A DNA stretch of 64,000 nt. Origin: Gordonia sp. PDNC005 (GTDB lineage Bacteria; Actinomycetota; Actinomycetes; Mycobacteriales; Mycobacteriaceae). The position numbers and the translations under genes were made by a program. The stretch covers positions 1,550,001 through 1,614,000 of the forward strand of contig NZ_CP070351.1 in assembly GCF_016919385.1 (NCBI RefSeq). Reading direction: 5' to 3'. The notes under the pieces were generated by a model, which did no database searches, was not told the origin of the DNA, and worked only from the letters and a program-made list of their open reading frames with translations. This document shows, in pieces, positions 20,778 through 34,183 of the stretch (position 1 is its first letter; every line of letters starts with the position of its first letter).

Positions 20778-20781
<4 letters not shown>
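19591..20781 (+). CDS. aroC: chorismate synthase
   Basis: Last step of the shikimate pathway: converts EPSP to chorismate using reduced FMN. The 396-residue product begins [14 protein letters not shown], and carries [34 protein letters not shown] (here [15 protein letters not shown]) and [11 protein letters not shown], all FMN/substrate-binding signatures. GTG 19591 lies within the A24 gene. The end overlaps aroK (GTGA), so aroC-aroK-aroB form one translationally coupled unit. Confidence 0.96.
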
Positions 20782-22402
<1,621 letters not shown>

Positions 22403-22428
22403 CGACATTCAACCGTCGGAGACACAAG

Positions 22429-22463
22429 AACGGCGCCGGACCTCGAGGAGGTCCGGCGCCGTT
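22429..22463. terminator. strong bidirectional intrinsic terminator after aroB
   Basis: AACGGCGCCGGACCTC (22429-22444) pairs perfectly with 22448-22463 across a GAG loop: a 16-bp stem between convergent aroB and the small membrane protein gene. The flanking AA/TT lets it act on both strands. Confidence 0.85.
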
Positions 22464-22481
22464 CCGCGTTCGCGGGGTCGG

Positions 22482-22973
22482 TCAGGCTGTGGGGACTGCG
22501 TGCTGCGTGTTGGCTTCGGCGGCCTCTTCGGAGGCGAGCTCTGCCTTGCGCTGCTCGCGGCGGATGAGGAAACGACCGACCGACGCGCCGAAGAAGGCGG
22601 GCACGAAGACGATCAGGGCGATGAACGAGGTGCCTGCGATCAGCTCGATCGGCAGGCTCGCCTGGCCGATTCCGTTCAGCCAGACAGTGCCGAGAATCCA
22701 GCTCACCAGGCAGGACACGAAGCCTGCGAGCAGGCCTGCCTTGAGCCAGCGGACGGTGAGGTCCTCGTAGTCGTCGGGATCGGAGTGCGCACGTGCGTCC
22801 TTCAGACCGTCCAGTCCGCCCCACACGATGGCGACGACGATGCATGCCGCAATCGTCAGCCACCGGGCGAGGGGAGACGACAGGGGTGCGGAAATCACAA
22901 CGGCACCGAGGATGATGCGGGCGGCGATATGCACAATGGACATCACGACACCACGAAGTAGCCACGAACTCAT
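22482..22973 (-). CDS. conserved four-helix membrane protein (B-4DMT family)
   Basis: A 163-residue protein with four predicted transmembrane segments: near residues 8-28, 34-52, 80-103 and 112-135. A charged loop HSDPDDYEDLTVRWLK lies between the second and third, and the C-terminal tail is charged and cytoplasmic. Annotated homologues are called B-4DMT transporters and occupy the same place beside pepQ in mycobacteria (Rv2536), but transport has not been shown to my knowledge. ATG 22973 (MSSWLLRGV) is preferred over an upstream frame start at 23021, which would overlap pepQ. Divergent from pepQ with only 24 bases between starts. Confidence 0.8.
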   Translation of the reverse strand: MSSWLLRGVVMSIVHIAARIILGAVVISAPLSSPLARWLTIAACIVVAIVWGGLDGLKDARAHSDPDDYEDLTVRWLKAGLLAGFVSCLVSWILGTVWLNGIGQASLPIELIAGTSFIALIVFVPAFFGASVGRFLIRREQRKAELASEEAAEANTQHAVPTA

Positions 22974-22997
22974 GGGGACACAGTAGCCGGGTAGAAC

Positions 22998-24125
22998 ATG
23001 TTCAACAATGCAGACATGCACTTTTCAACAAATCACGGTGCCCGACGGGCCCGACTGGCGGCCGAGATCGAAGCGTCGGCCGTCGACGCGATCATCGTCT
23101 CCGATCTGGCGAACCTGCGTTATCTCACCGGGTTCACCGGAAGCAACGGTGCCGCACTCGTGTGGGTCGGGTCTGATCGCGACGGTGATCGGATAGCCAC
23201 CGACGGTCGCTACGTCACGCAGGTGGGGGAGCAGGCTGCCGATCTCCGCGCGGAGATCGCCCGCGACTGCCCGTCGGCGCTGCTGCGAGTGGCCGCCGCG
23301 GAGCGGCCCGGCGCGCGCGTCGCGATCGAAGGCCACGTCGTCACCGTCTCCGACTACGCGCGGCTCACCTCACTCGCCGCCGAGGTCGGTGCGGCGTTGA
23401 CCCCGGTCACCGATGCAGTCGAACGGTTGCGCATCGCCAAGGACGCCGAAGAAGTGGATTTGATCACGTCCGCGTGCCAGATCGGGGACGCAGCGCTCGC
23501 CGCGCTGATCGACCGCGGAGCGATCACCCCGGGCCGCACGGAACGCCAGGTCGCACGCGAACTCGAATGGGAGATGTTCGCTCTCGGCGCCGACGCGATC
23601 GCTTTCGAGACGATCGTCGCGGCGGGCGCGATGTCGGCGATCCCGCATCACCGTCCGACGGAGGTTGTCCTGACGGCAGGCGACCTGGTCAAGATCGATT
23701 TCGGGTGCGTCTGGCGCGGGTACCACTCCGATATGACGCGGACGTTCGTGCTCGGCGAGCCACAGGCGTGGCAGACCGAGATCTACGACATCGTGCTGAC
23801 CGCACAACAGGCGGGCCGTGACGCTTTGGCCGTCGGCGCGGAACTCGTCGACATCGACGCCGCCGCGCGTCGGATCATCACCGACGCAGGCTTCGGCGAG
23901 TACTACGTGCACGGGCTCGGGCACGGCGTGGGCCTGCAGATACACGAAGCGCCGGGAATCGGGGCCGCTGCGAGCGGTACACTGCCTGACGGCGCAACGG
24001 TCACCGTCGAACCAGGTATTTACCTACCGGGACGCGGAGGCGTGCGGATCGAGGACACCCTGGTTGTCACCGACGCCCGACCGACGTCGCTGACGACCAC
24101 ATCCAGGGCGCTCCGCGTCCTATAA
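22998..24125 (+). CDS. pepQ: M24-family Xaa-Pro peptidase
   Basis: Cytosolic metallopeptidase that cleaves X-Pro bonds. The 375-residue protein has an N-terminal creatinase-like domain (SDLANLRYLTGFTGSNGA) and a pita-bread domain with metal ligands in VKIDFG, YHSDMTRTF, GLGHGVGLQIHEAPG, TVEPGIYLPG and GVRIEDTLVV, so all five ligands are present. Start is uncertain: ATG 22998 gives the longest form, while ATG 23016 better matches the N-terminus of mycobacterial PepQ. Neither has a clear ribosome-binding site, so a leaderless message is possible. It lies upstream of efp, a conserved pairing. Confidence 0.9.
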   Translation: MFNNADMHFSTNHGARRARLAAEIEASAVDAIIVSDLANLRYLTGFTGSNGAALVWVGSDRDGDRIATDGRYVTQVGEQAADLRAEIARDCPSALLRVAAAERPGARVAIEGHVVTVSDYARLTSLAAEVGAALTPVTDAVERLRIAKDAEEVDLITSACQIGDAALAALIDRGAITPGRTERQVARELEWEMFALGADAIAFETIVAAGAMSAIPHHRPTEVVLTAGDLVKIDFGCVWRGYHSDMTRTFVLGEPQAWQTEIYDIVLTAQQAGRDALAVGAELVDIDAAARRIITDAGFGEYYVHGLGHGVGLQIHEAPGIGAAASGTLPDGATVTVEPGIYLPGRGGVRIEDTLVVTDARPTSLTTTSRALRVL

Positions 24126-24173
24126 GAAGAGCATCAGGCCCCACCGGGGCAGCGAACCGCGAGGAGAACATTC

Positions 24174-24737
24174 ATGGCGACGACCGCCGATTTCAAGAAC
24201 GGACTCGTCCTCAAGATGGACGACCAGCTCTGGCAGATCCTGGAGTTCCAGCACGTCAAGCCAGGTAAGGGTCCGGCCTTCGTCCGCACCAAGATCAAGA
24301 ACATCTTGTCGGGCAAGAACGTCGACAAGACGTTCAACGCAGGTGTCAAGGTCGAGACCGCCACGGTCGACCGTCGAGACATGACCTTCCTGTACAACGA
24401 CGGCGCCGACTTCGTCTTCATGGACGGCGAGACGTTCGAGCAGATCAACATCACCCCGGAGACCGTCGGCGACGGCGCACGTTTCCTCCTCGAGAACATG
24501 ACCGTTCAGGTCGCGACCCACGAAGGTGAGCCGCTGTACGTCGAACTCCCCGTCACCGTTGAACTCGTCGTGACCCAGACCGACCCCGGCCTGCAGGGTG
24601 ATCGTTCGACGGGCGGCACCAAGCCGGCCACGCTCGAGACCGGTGCCGAGATCGCCGTGCCGCTGTTCATCAACACCGGCGACAAGCTGAAGGTCGATTC
24701 GCGCGACGGCAACTACCTCGGCCGCGTCAACAGCTGA
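24174..24737 (+). CDS. efp: translation elongation factor P
   Basis: Relieves ribosome stalling at polyproline stretches. The 187-residue product has the three-domain EF-P layout: the loop [19 protein letters not shown] with the lysine position normally used for modification (about residue 32), a central OB domain, and C-terminal [12 protein letters not shown] good GAGGAG ribosome-binding site precedes ATG 24174. Small hairpin GCCCC-ACC-GGGGC at about 24137-24149 lies in the gap after pepQ. It is followed by a short repeat and nusB. Confidence 0.97.
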   Translation: MATTADFKNGLVLKMDDQLWQILEFQHVKPGKGPAFVRTKIKNILSGKNVDKTFNAGVKVETATVDRRDMTFLYNDGADFVFMDGETFEQINITPETVGDGARFLLENMTVQVATHEGEPLYVELPVTVELVVTQTDPGLQGDRSTGGTKPATLETGAEIAVPLFINTGDKLKVDSRDGNYLGRVNS

Positions 24738-24763
24738 TCGACGAGTACTGAACAGCTGGTTGT

Positions 24764-24784
24764 CGAGCGAGCAAAGCGAGTCGA
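24764..24784. repeat. dispersed CGAGCGAGC-AAGCGAGTCGA repeat, single copy
   Basis: The 21 bases just before nusB match, apart from one base, the arms of the palindromic element at 34045-34159 (GAGCGAGCGAAGCGAGTCGAA in that element's right-hand orientation). It ends four bases before the nusB GTG, so it replaces the usual ribosome-binding region. Confidence 0.6.
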
Positions 24785-24787
24785 AGC

Positions 24788-25237
24788 GTGACTGAAGCAA
24801 AGGGCCGCCACCGCATGCGTGCGCGTGCGGTGGACATCCTGTTCGAAGCGGAGGCCAAAGAGGTCTCCGCGACCCAGGTGGTCGCCGACCGCCGCGCCTG
24901 GTTCGCCGAGCACGACGCCGTCGGGGAGATGACCGGGTACACCGTGACTCTCGTCGAGGGCGTCGCAGCCGACGCGAGCCAGATCGACGCGGTCATCTCC
25001 TCGCACCTGGACAACTGGAAGCTGCACCGCCTTCCGGCCGTCGATCGTGCGATTCTGCGTCTCGCAGTCTGGGAGCTGCTGTACTCCAGCGAGGTCGACA
25101 TCCACGTGGTCCTCGACGAGGCGGTCACACTCGCCAAGGAACTCTCCACCGACGAGTCACCCGCATTCGTCAATGGCGTGCTCGGCCGTATCGCCGAACT
25201 CGCACCTCAAGTCCGCGCCGCCGCCGCCGCGGAGTAG
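24788..25237 (+). CDS. nusB: transcription antitermination protein NusB
   Basis: All-alpha RNA-binding protein of the NusB-NusE complex for rRNA antitermination; 149 residues. Family landmarks are [15 protein letters not shown] at the N-terminus, [18 protein letters not shown] in the middle and [17 protein letters not shown] near the end. The start is taken as GTG 24788, which lacks a good Shine-Dalgarno because a dispersed repeat ends four bases upstream. Its stop is embedded in the putative -10 (TAGACT, 25235-25240) for the pyr operon. Confidence 0.95.
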   Translation: MTEAKGRHRMRARAVDILFEAEAKEVSATQVVADRRAWFAEHDAVGEMTGYTVTLVEGVAADASQIDAVISSHLDNWKLHRLPAVDRAILRLAVWELLYSSEVDIHVVLDEAVTLAKELSTDESPAFVNGVLGRIAELAPQVRAAAAAE

Positions 25238-25255
25238 ACTGCCTTTCAAGCGAAA

Positions 25256-25298
25256 ATCCTTTAACGACCCGTCCAGTGAGGCGGAGAAGGAGGTCGGC
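25256..25298 (+). promoter_or_regulatory. PyrR-binding RNA leader overlapping the pyrR ribosome-binding site
   Basis: The leader contains GTCCAGTGAGGC (25271-25282) preceded by CCTTTAACGACCC (25258-25270) and followed by GGAGAAGGAGG (25283-25293). The GTCCNGNGAGGC core is the established PyrR binding-loop signature, and in M. smegmatis PyrR represses translation through such a site. Here the motif runs directly into the Shine-Dalgarno of the TTG start at 25299, and there is no room for a terminator stem. Translational repression by uridine-nucleotide-bound PyrR is therefore the likely mechanism. Confidence 0.8.
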
Positions 25299-25877
25299 TT
25301 GGTTCCGCCGGTCGATGATGCCCACACCCCGGAGAAGGGGTCGCCCCGTGTTCTGCTCGACGCGTCAGACGTCGGACGAACGGTGGCGCGAATGGCTCAT
25401 CAAGTCATAGAGAAGACCGCCCTCGACGCAGTCGGCTCACGCCGGGTGCTGCTGATCGGCATCCCCACCCGCGGCACCAGCCTCGCGCAGCGCCTCGCAG
25501 GCAAGATCGCCGAGTTCTCCGGCGTGACCGTGGAGACCGGCTACCTGGACATCACGCTGTACCGCGATGATCTCCGGGACAAACCGCACCGCCCGCTCGA
25601 GCGCACGCTGGTGCCCGAGGGCGGTGTCGACGGGGCCCTCGTGATTCTCGTCGACGACGTGCTGTTCTCGGGGCGTACTGTCCGCGCGGCCCTCGACGCG
25701 CTCCGCGACCTCGGCCGGCCCGCCGCGGTCCAGCTCGCGGTGCTGGTAGACCGCGGGCATCGTGAGTTGCCGCTGCGCGCCGACTACGTGGGGAAGAACA
25801 TCCCCACCTCGCGCGACGAGGATGTCCAGGTGCATCTCGCCGAGCACGACGGGCTCGATGAGGTGGTGCTGCGATGA
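25299..25877 (+). CDS. pyrR: bifunctional pyr operon regulator / uracil phosphoribosyltransferase
   Basis: RNA-binding regulator of pyrimidine genes with uracil phosphoribosyltransferase ancestry; 192 residues. The PRPP loop is [18 protein letters not shown] (about residue 112), and [14 protein letters not shown] is the family signature. TTG 25299 is chosen because GAAGGAGG (25285-25292) is ideally spaced and the protein then matches homologues; the longer frame to 25047 is inside nusB. It overlaps pyrB (ATGA) and heads the pyrRBC-orf-carAB-pyrF operon. Confidence 0.94.
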   Translation: MVPPVDDAHTPEKGSPRVLLDASDVGRTVARMAHQVIEKTALDAVGSRRVLLIGIPTRGTSLAQRLAGKIAEFSGVTVETGYLDITLYRDDLRDKPHRPLERTLVPEGGVDGALVILVDDVLFSGRTVRAALDALRDLGRPAAVQLAVLVDRGHRELPLRADYVGKNIPTSRDEDVQVHLAEHDGLDEVVLR

Positions 25878-26872
25878 AACACCTCCTCTCCGCCGCCGAT
25901 CTCTCGCGTGACGATGCGATCGAGATCCTGGACGAGGCGCAGCGCTTCGAGCAGGCGCTCGCCGGACGTGAGGTTCGCAAGCTTCCCACCCTGCGCGGCC
26001 GAACCGTCATGACCGTGTTCTACGAGAACTCCACTCGCACCCGCGTCTCCTTCGAGGTGGCGGGCAAATGGATGAGCGCCGACGTGATCAACGTCAGCGC
26101 ATCGAGTTCGTCGGTCAACAAGGGTGAGTCGCTCCGCGACACCGCCAAGACCCTGCGTGCGCTCGGCGCCGACGCGCTGATCGTACGACACCCCGCATCT
26201 GGTTCGGCGGCGCAGATCGCCCGCTGGACCAACGACGGCAGCGACATCCTCGGGGTCCCCAGTACTGGTCCGAGCGTGATCAACGCAGGCGACGGAATGC
26301 ACGAGCATCCGACACAGGCACTGCTCGACGCCTACACGATCCGTCAACGTCTCGGTGGTCTCGACGGACGCCGGATTCTGATCGTCGGCGACATCCTGCA
26401 TTCACGTGTGGCGCGGTCGAACGCGCTGCTTCTGTCGACTCTCGGTGCCGAAGTGGTGCTCGTCGCGCCGCCCACGCTGCTGCCTACGGGCGTACAGACC
26501 TGGCCGGTCCGCGTCGCCACCGACCTCGATGCCGAACTGCCCGCCGCCGACGCGGTGATGATGCTGCGCGTCCAGGCCGAACGCATGAACGGTGGGTTCT
26601 TCCCGAGCGCGCGTGAGTACTCGGTCCGGTACGGGCTCTCGGAGGTCCGTCGCTCGATGCTTCGCGACGATGCGGTGCTTCTGCACCCCGGCCCGATGCT
26701 CCGCGGTATGGAGATCGGCTTCGACGTCGCCGACACCCCGCAGGCCACCGTCCTCGAACAGGTCCGAAACGGCGTGCACGTCCGCATGGCGGTCCTGTTC
26801 CGCCTCCTCGCGAGCGCCGATGAGCGTCCCTCGCACCACACATCGATCACCACGTCAGGAGAGCAGTCGTGA
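25874..26872 (+). CDS. pyrB: aspartate carbamoyltransferase catalytic subunit
   Basis: Joins carbamoyl phosphate and aspartate. The 332-residue protein has the carbamoyl-phosphate loop [13 protein letters not shown], the serine-lysine loop [23 protein letters not shown] and LHPGPMLRG. No regulatory pyrI gene follows, as expected in actinobacteria. Start and stop both overlap neighbours by four bases (pyrR and pyrC), indicating coupled translation. Confidence 0.96.
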   Translation: MKHLLSAADLSRDDAIEILDEAQRFEQALAGREVRKLPTLRGRTVMTVFYENSTRTRVSFEVAGKWMSADVINVSASSSSVNKGESLRDTAKTLRALGADALIVRHPASGSAAQIARWTNDGSDILGVPSTGPSVINAGDGMHEHPTQALLDAYTIRQRLGGLDGRRILIVGDILHSRVARSNALLLSTLGAEVVLVAPPTLLPTGVQTWPVRVATDLDAELPAADAVMMLRVQAERMNGGFFPSAREYSVRYGLSEVRRSMLRDDAVLLHPGPMLRGMEIGFDVADTPQATVLEQVRNGVHVRMAVLFRLLASADERPSHHTSITTSGEQS

Positions 26873-28176
26873 CCGCCACCGGATCGGTCCTGATCACCAA
26901 CGTTCGACCCTACGGTGACGGCGACCCCGTCGATGTGGCCGTGGTCGACGGCGAGATCACCGAGATCGGGTCCGGTCTCACCGCTCCCGACGGAGCACAG
27001 ACCGTCGACGGACGCGGTGGCGTTCTGCTGCCCGGTTTTGTCGACCTGCACACTCACCTGCGTGAGCCGGGCCGGGAAGACACCGAGACCGTCGAGTCCG
27101 GGTCGCGGGCCGCCGCCCGTGGCGGCTACACCGCAGTGTTCGCGATGGCCAACACCGCTCCGGTCGCCGACAACGCCGCGATCACGGACCTGGTGTGGCG
27201 CCTCGGCCAGGAGATCGGGCTCGTCGACGTCCATCCGGTCGGCGCGGTCACCGTCGGCCTCGCAGGCGAACAGCTCGCGGAGATGGGCATGATGGCCTCC
27301 GGAGCGGCCAAGGTCCGCTTGTTCAGCGACGACGGCAAGTGCGTCCACGATCCGGTGATCATGAAACGGGCCCTCGAGTACTCGACGGGGCTCGGCGTCC
27401 TGATCTCCCAGCATTCCGAGGACCCGCGCCTCACCGAGGGCGCTGTCGCGCACGACGGTCCGACGGCGGCACGTCTCGGCCTGGCAGGCTGGCCGCGCGC
27501 CGCGGAGGAGTCGATCGTGGTCCGTGACGCGCTCCTGGCCCGCGATGCCGGGGCGCGTGTCCACATCGCCCACGCGTCCACCGAGGGCACCGTCGAACTG
27601 CTGCGATGGGCTCGCAGTCAGGGGATCGACGTCACTGCCGAGGTGACCCCGCATCACCTGCTGCTCGACGATTCGCGGCTGGAGACCTATGACGGCGTCA
27701 ATCGCGTGAACCCGCCGCTTCGTGAAGAGCGCGACAAGGTCGCCCTGCGTCAGGCGTTGGCCGACGGCATCGTCGACTGCGTCGCCACGGACCACGCACC
27801 GCATGCCTCGCAGGAGAAGTGCTGCGAGTTCTCGCAGGCCCGGCCCGGAATGCTCGGGCTCGAGACGGCGGTCTCGATCGTCGTCGAGACGATGGTGCGC
27901 ACCGGTCTGCTCGACTGGCGCGGAGTGGCCCGCGTGATGAGCGAACGCCCCGCGGAGATCGTCGGACTGGACGATCAGGGACGCCCGATCGCTGTCGGCG
28001 AGCCCGCCAACCTCACGATCATCGACCCGGACTCGTCGTGGACGGTGGTCGGCGACGATCTCGCCAGCAGGTCGGCGAACACGCCGTACGAGACGATGAC
28101 ACTGCCGGGCACAGTGGAGGCGACGTTCCTCCGCGGACGTGTCACCGCCCAGCGTGCCGAGGGGGCGTGGCTGTGA
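26869..28176 (+). CDS. pyrC: dihydroorotase
   Basis: Class I dihydroorotase closing carbamoyl aspartate to dihydroorotate; 435 residues. Metal-binding motifs include [12 protein letters not shown], the histidine in [20 protein letters not shown] and [10 protein letters not shown]; an aspartate in SDDGKCVHD lies near the lysine-equivalent region. The start is GTG 26869 overlapping pyrB. The stop overlaps the membrane protein gene at 28173. Confidence 0.95.
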   Translation: MTATGSVLITNVRPYGDGDPVDVAVVDGEITEIGSGLTAPDGAQTVDGRGGVLLPGFVDLHTHLREPGREDTETVESGSRAAARGGYTAVFAMANTAPVADNAAITDLVWRLGQEIGLVDVHPVGAVTVGLAGEQLAEMGMMASGAAKVRLFSDDGKCVHDPVIMKRALEYSTGLGVLISQHSEDPRLTEGAVAHDGPTAARLGLAGWPRAAEESIVVRDALLARDAGARVHIAHASTEGTVELLRWARSQGIDVTAEVTPHHLLLDDSRLETYDGVNRVNPPLREERDKVALRQALADGIVDCVATDHAPHASQEKCCEFSQARPGMLGLETAVSIVVETMVRTGLLDWRGVARVMSERPAEIVGLDDQGRPIAVGEPANLTIIDPDSSWTVVGDDLASRSANTPYETMTLPGTVEATFLRGRVTAQRAEGAWL

Positions 28177-28739
28177 CGAACTGGCTGTACTACCTGTTGA
28201 TCGCACTCGGCGCGCTCGCGATCTGGCTCACATTGGTGACGTTGGCGTTGCGCGGATGGCGCAAGCGCGGCAACCGTCAGATCGACGAATTGGGCGCGTT
28301 CCCGGAGACGCCGACCGATCTCGGTGATCCGATCCGCGGCCCGCACACCGGTCTGTACGTCGGGAGCACGGTGTCGCCGAGTTGGCAGAACCGCGTCGCC
28401 GTGGGAGACAAGGGCGACCGCGCGTCGGCCGAGCTGACCGAGTACAACGACGGCCTGCTGCTGACCCGCCAGGGAGCATCGGAGATCTGGATTCCGCGCG
28501 AGTCGCTCGTCGCAGTCCGCACCGAGAACGGCCTCGCAGGCAAAGTCATGAGCCGCGACGGTGTGCTCGTGATCCGCTGGGCGCTGCCGTCGGGAGTCGA
28601 GATCGACTCAGGGTTGCGCGGCGACGACAAGACCGTCTACCCGGACTGGACGTCCGCGTACACCGAACTGAATGAGAAGGCGTTCGCGGCCTTCGAGAAC
28701 ACCGAGACCACGCCGGCACCTGAGAAGAAGGATTCGTAA
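28173..28739 (+). CDS. conserved membrane protein inserted between pyrC and carA
   Basis: A 188-residue protein from GTG 28173 with one N-terminal transmembrane helix (about residues 4-27), a basic stretch RGWRKRGNR, and a soluble domain containing TGLYVGSTV and [14 protein letters not shown] that looks beta-rich and PH-like. Its length, position and topology match M. tuberculosis Rv1382, between pyrC and carA. It overlaps pyrC by four bases and is 3 bases from carA, so it is certainly cotranscribed. The function is unknown. Its conservation in the operon suggests a link to pyrimidine or carbamoyl-phosphate metabolism, but nothing in the sequence proves it. Confidence 0.85.
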   Translation: MTNWLYYLLIALGALAIWLTLVTLALRGWRKRGNRQIDELGAFPETPTDLGDPIRGPHTGLYVGSTVSPSWQNRVAVGDKGDRASAELTEYNDGLLLTRQGASEIWIPRESLVAVRTENGLAGKVMSRDGVLVIRWALPSGVEIDSGLRGDDKTVYPDWTSAYTELNEKAFAAFENTETTPAPEKKDS

Positions 28740-28742
28740 GAG

Positions 28743-29875
28743 ATGAGCAAAGCAGTACTGGTGCTGGAGAACGGCCAGGTCTACACCGGGCGCGCGTACG
28801 GTGCGACCGGCGAGACCTTGGGCGAAGCGGTGTTCTGCACTGCGATGACGGGATACCAGGAGACGCTCACCGACCCCAGCTACCACCGTCAGATCGTGGT
28901 GGCCACAGCTCCGCAGATCGGCAACACCGGCTGGAACACGCAGGACAACGAGAGCGACCGCATCTGGGTTGCGGGCTACGCCGTGCGCAATCCCACTCGC
29001 CGCGTCTCCAACTGGCGTTCGGAGACGACGCTCGACGGTCAGCTCGCAGAGCAGGGCGTCGTCGGCATCGCGGGCATCGACACCCGCGCCCTGGTCCGCG
29101 TGCTCCGCGACGTCGGCTCGATGCGTGCAGGCATCTTCTCCGGCGACGCGCTCCGCTCGGTCGACGAGATGCTCGACGCGGTGCGGGCACAGCCCTCGAT
29201 GGCCGGGGCCGACCTGGCAGCCGAGGTCAGCACCCTCGAGCCGTACGTCGTCGAAGCCGCAGGCGGGCAGGCCAAGCTGCGTGTCGCCGCACTCGACATG
29301 GGCATCAAGGCCAACACGCCGCGCATGCTCGCAGCGAGAGGCGTGGAAGTGCATGTCCTGCCGTCGAACGCGACGCTCGCCGACATCCGGTCGGTGAACC
29401 CGGACGGCTTCTTCCTGTCGAACGGCCCCGGAGACCCCGCAACGGCCGACGCCGCGGTCGCGCTGACCAGCGAAGTCATCGACTCCGGCCTGCCGACTTT
29501 CGGCATCTGCTTCGGCAACCAGATCATGGGCCGCGCATTCGGCCGTGAGACCTACAAGCTCAAATTCGGGCACCGGGGCATCAACATCCCCGTGCTCGAC
29601 ACCGTCACCGGACGAATCGCCATCACCTCGCAGAACCACGGTTTCGCGATCGCGGGCGAAGCGGGCGAGGAGTTCGACACCGCGTTCGGACGCGCCCGCG
29701 TGTCGCACGTGTGCGCCAACGACGGCGTCGTCGAGGGCGTCGAGCTGATCTCCGGCCGGGCGTTCTCCGTCCAGTACCACCCAGAAGCAGCGTCCGGCCC
29801 GCACGACGCAGCAAACCTCTTCGACAAGTTCGTCCACATCATGGAAAACACCGGCATGGAAGGGACCCACGCGTA

Positions 29876-29876
<1 letters not shown>
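28743..29876 (+). CDS. carA: carbamoyl-phosphate synthase small (glutaminase) subunit
   Basis: Supplies ammonia from glutamine to CarB. The 377-residue product has the N-terminal CarA domain ([15 protein letters not shown]) and a class I glutamine amidotransferase domain. The nucleophilic cysteine is in FGICFGNQ (about residue 256), and the catalytic histidine and glutamate are in [13 protein letters not shown]. The start is ATG 28743 with AAGGATTCGTAAGAG upstream, only moderately purine-rich. The stop TAA shares one base with the carB ATG. Confidence 0.96.
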
Positions 29877-33222
<3,346 letters not shown>

Positions 33223-33226
<4 letters not shown>

Positions 33227-34044
33227 GTTTCGGCCCGCGGTACACCGACGCGGTCGCCGCTCGGGGCAGACTGTGCGCGGGCATCGACCCGCATGCGGCG
33301 CTGCTCACCGAGTGGGGACTGCCGGTGTCCGTCGACGGGCTCCGCTCGTTCGCTCAGGCGTGTGTCGAGGGCATCGCGCCGGTCGCCGCGGTCGTGAAGC
33401 CACAGGTGGCGTTCTTCGAGCAGTTCGGCTCGGCCGGATTCGCCGTGCTCGAGGAGACGATCGTCGGGTGCCGAGAGGCCGGTGCGATCGTGCTGTCGGA
33501 CGCCAAACGCGGCGACATCGGCTCAACGATGGCCGCGTACACGACGGCCTGGCTCGACGATGCGTCACCGCTGTGCAGCGACGCCGTCACCGTGTCGCCG
33601 TACCTCGGTTTCGGTTCGCTCGACCCGGCCGTGACGGCCGCGCGCGACGCGGATCGGGGGCTGTTCGTGCTGGCCAGGACGTCGAACCCGGAAGGCGGGG
33701 GACTCCAGCAGTCGACCGTCGAGACCGGCGGAACGGTGGCTCAGTCGATCGTCGACGCCGCCGCCGAGGTGAACGCCGCGTCGCCGGGGACGGTCGGTGT
33801 GGTCGTGGGCGCCACGCGTCAGCACGGACTGGACCTCGCGTCACTCGGGGGAGCGATTCTGTCGCCGGGCCTCGGCGCACAGGGGGCGACCGCGGCCGAC
33901 CTCGCCCGAATCTTCGAGGGCGCCGACCTGTCCTGGCTCCTGCCCGCGGCCAGCCGCAGCATCCTTCGTTCAGGCCCCGACGCGGATGCGCTGCGCGCCG
34001 CAGTCGAAGCGACCCGCGACGAGATCGAGAACGCGTTGTCCTGA
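33223..34044 (+). CDS. pyrF: orotidine 5'-phosphate decarboxylase (type 2)
   Basis: Decarboxylates OMP to UMP. The 273-residue product is of the longer type 2 family found in mycobacteria: [10 protein letters not shown], the catalytic loop [16 protein letters not shown], and LSPGLGAQG for phosphate binding. GTG 33223 overlaps the carB stop; the frame from 33106 is within carB. It ends the pyr operon and is followed after one base by a palindromic repeat that may act as terminator. Confidence 0.94.
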
Positions 34045-34159
34045 CCTTTCGACTCGCTTCGCTCGCTCAAGGAGCAGTAGGAAGCCCGCTAGCCCTACTG
34101 CTCCTTGAGCGCCTTTCGACTCGCAAGCTCGCTCAAGACCCGCGAAGCGAGTCGAAAGG
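34045..34159. repeat. nested palindromic repeat element after pyrF
   Basis: Outer arms CCTTTCGACTCGCTTCG (34045-34061) and its exact complement (34143-34159) enclose inner arms GCTCAAGGAGCAGTAGG (34065-34081) and its exact complement (34094-34110). A further CCTTTCGACTCGC copy starts at 34112, in the same orientation as the left outer arm. A related single copy is at 24764-24784. The inner stem could terminate pyr transcription. Looks like a dispersed, non-coding palindromic element. Confidence 0.8.
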
Positions 34160-34183
34160 TCCGCACCCGCAATCAAATCCGCG

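Noticed and set aside
22994..23003. Palindrome GAACATGTTC at the pepQ start as an SOS box
   Set aside because: Actinobacterial LexA boxes have GAAC and GTTC separated by four bases. Here the spacing is two, and pepQ is not an SOS gene.
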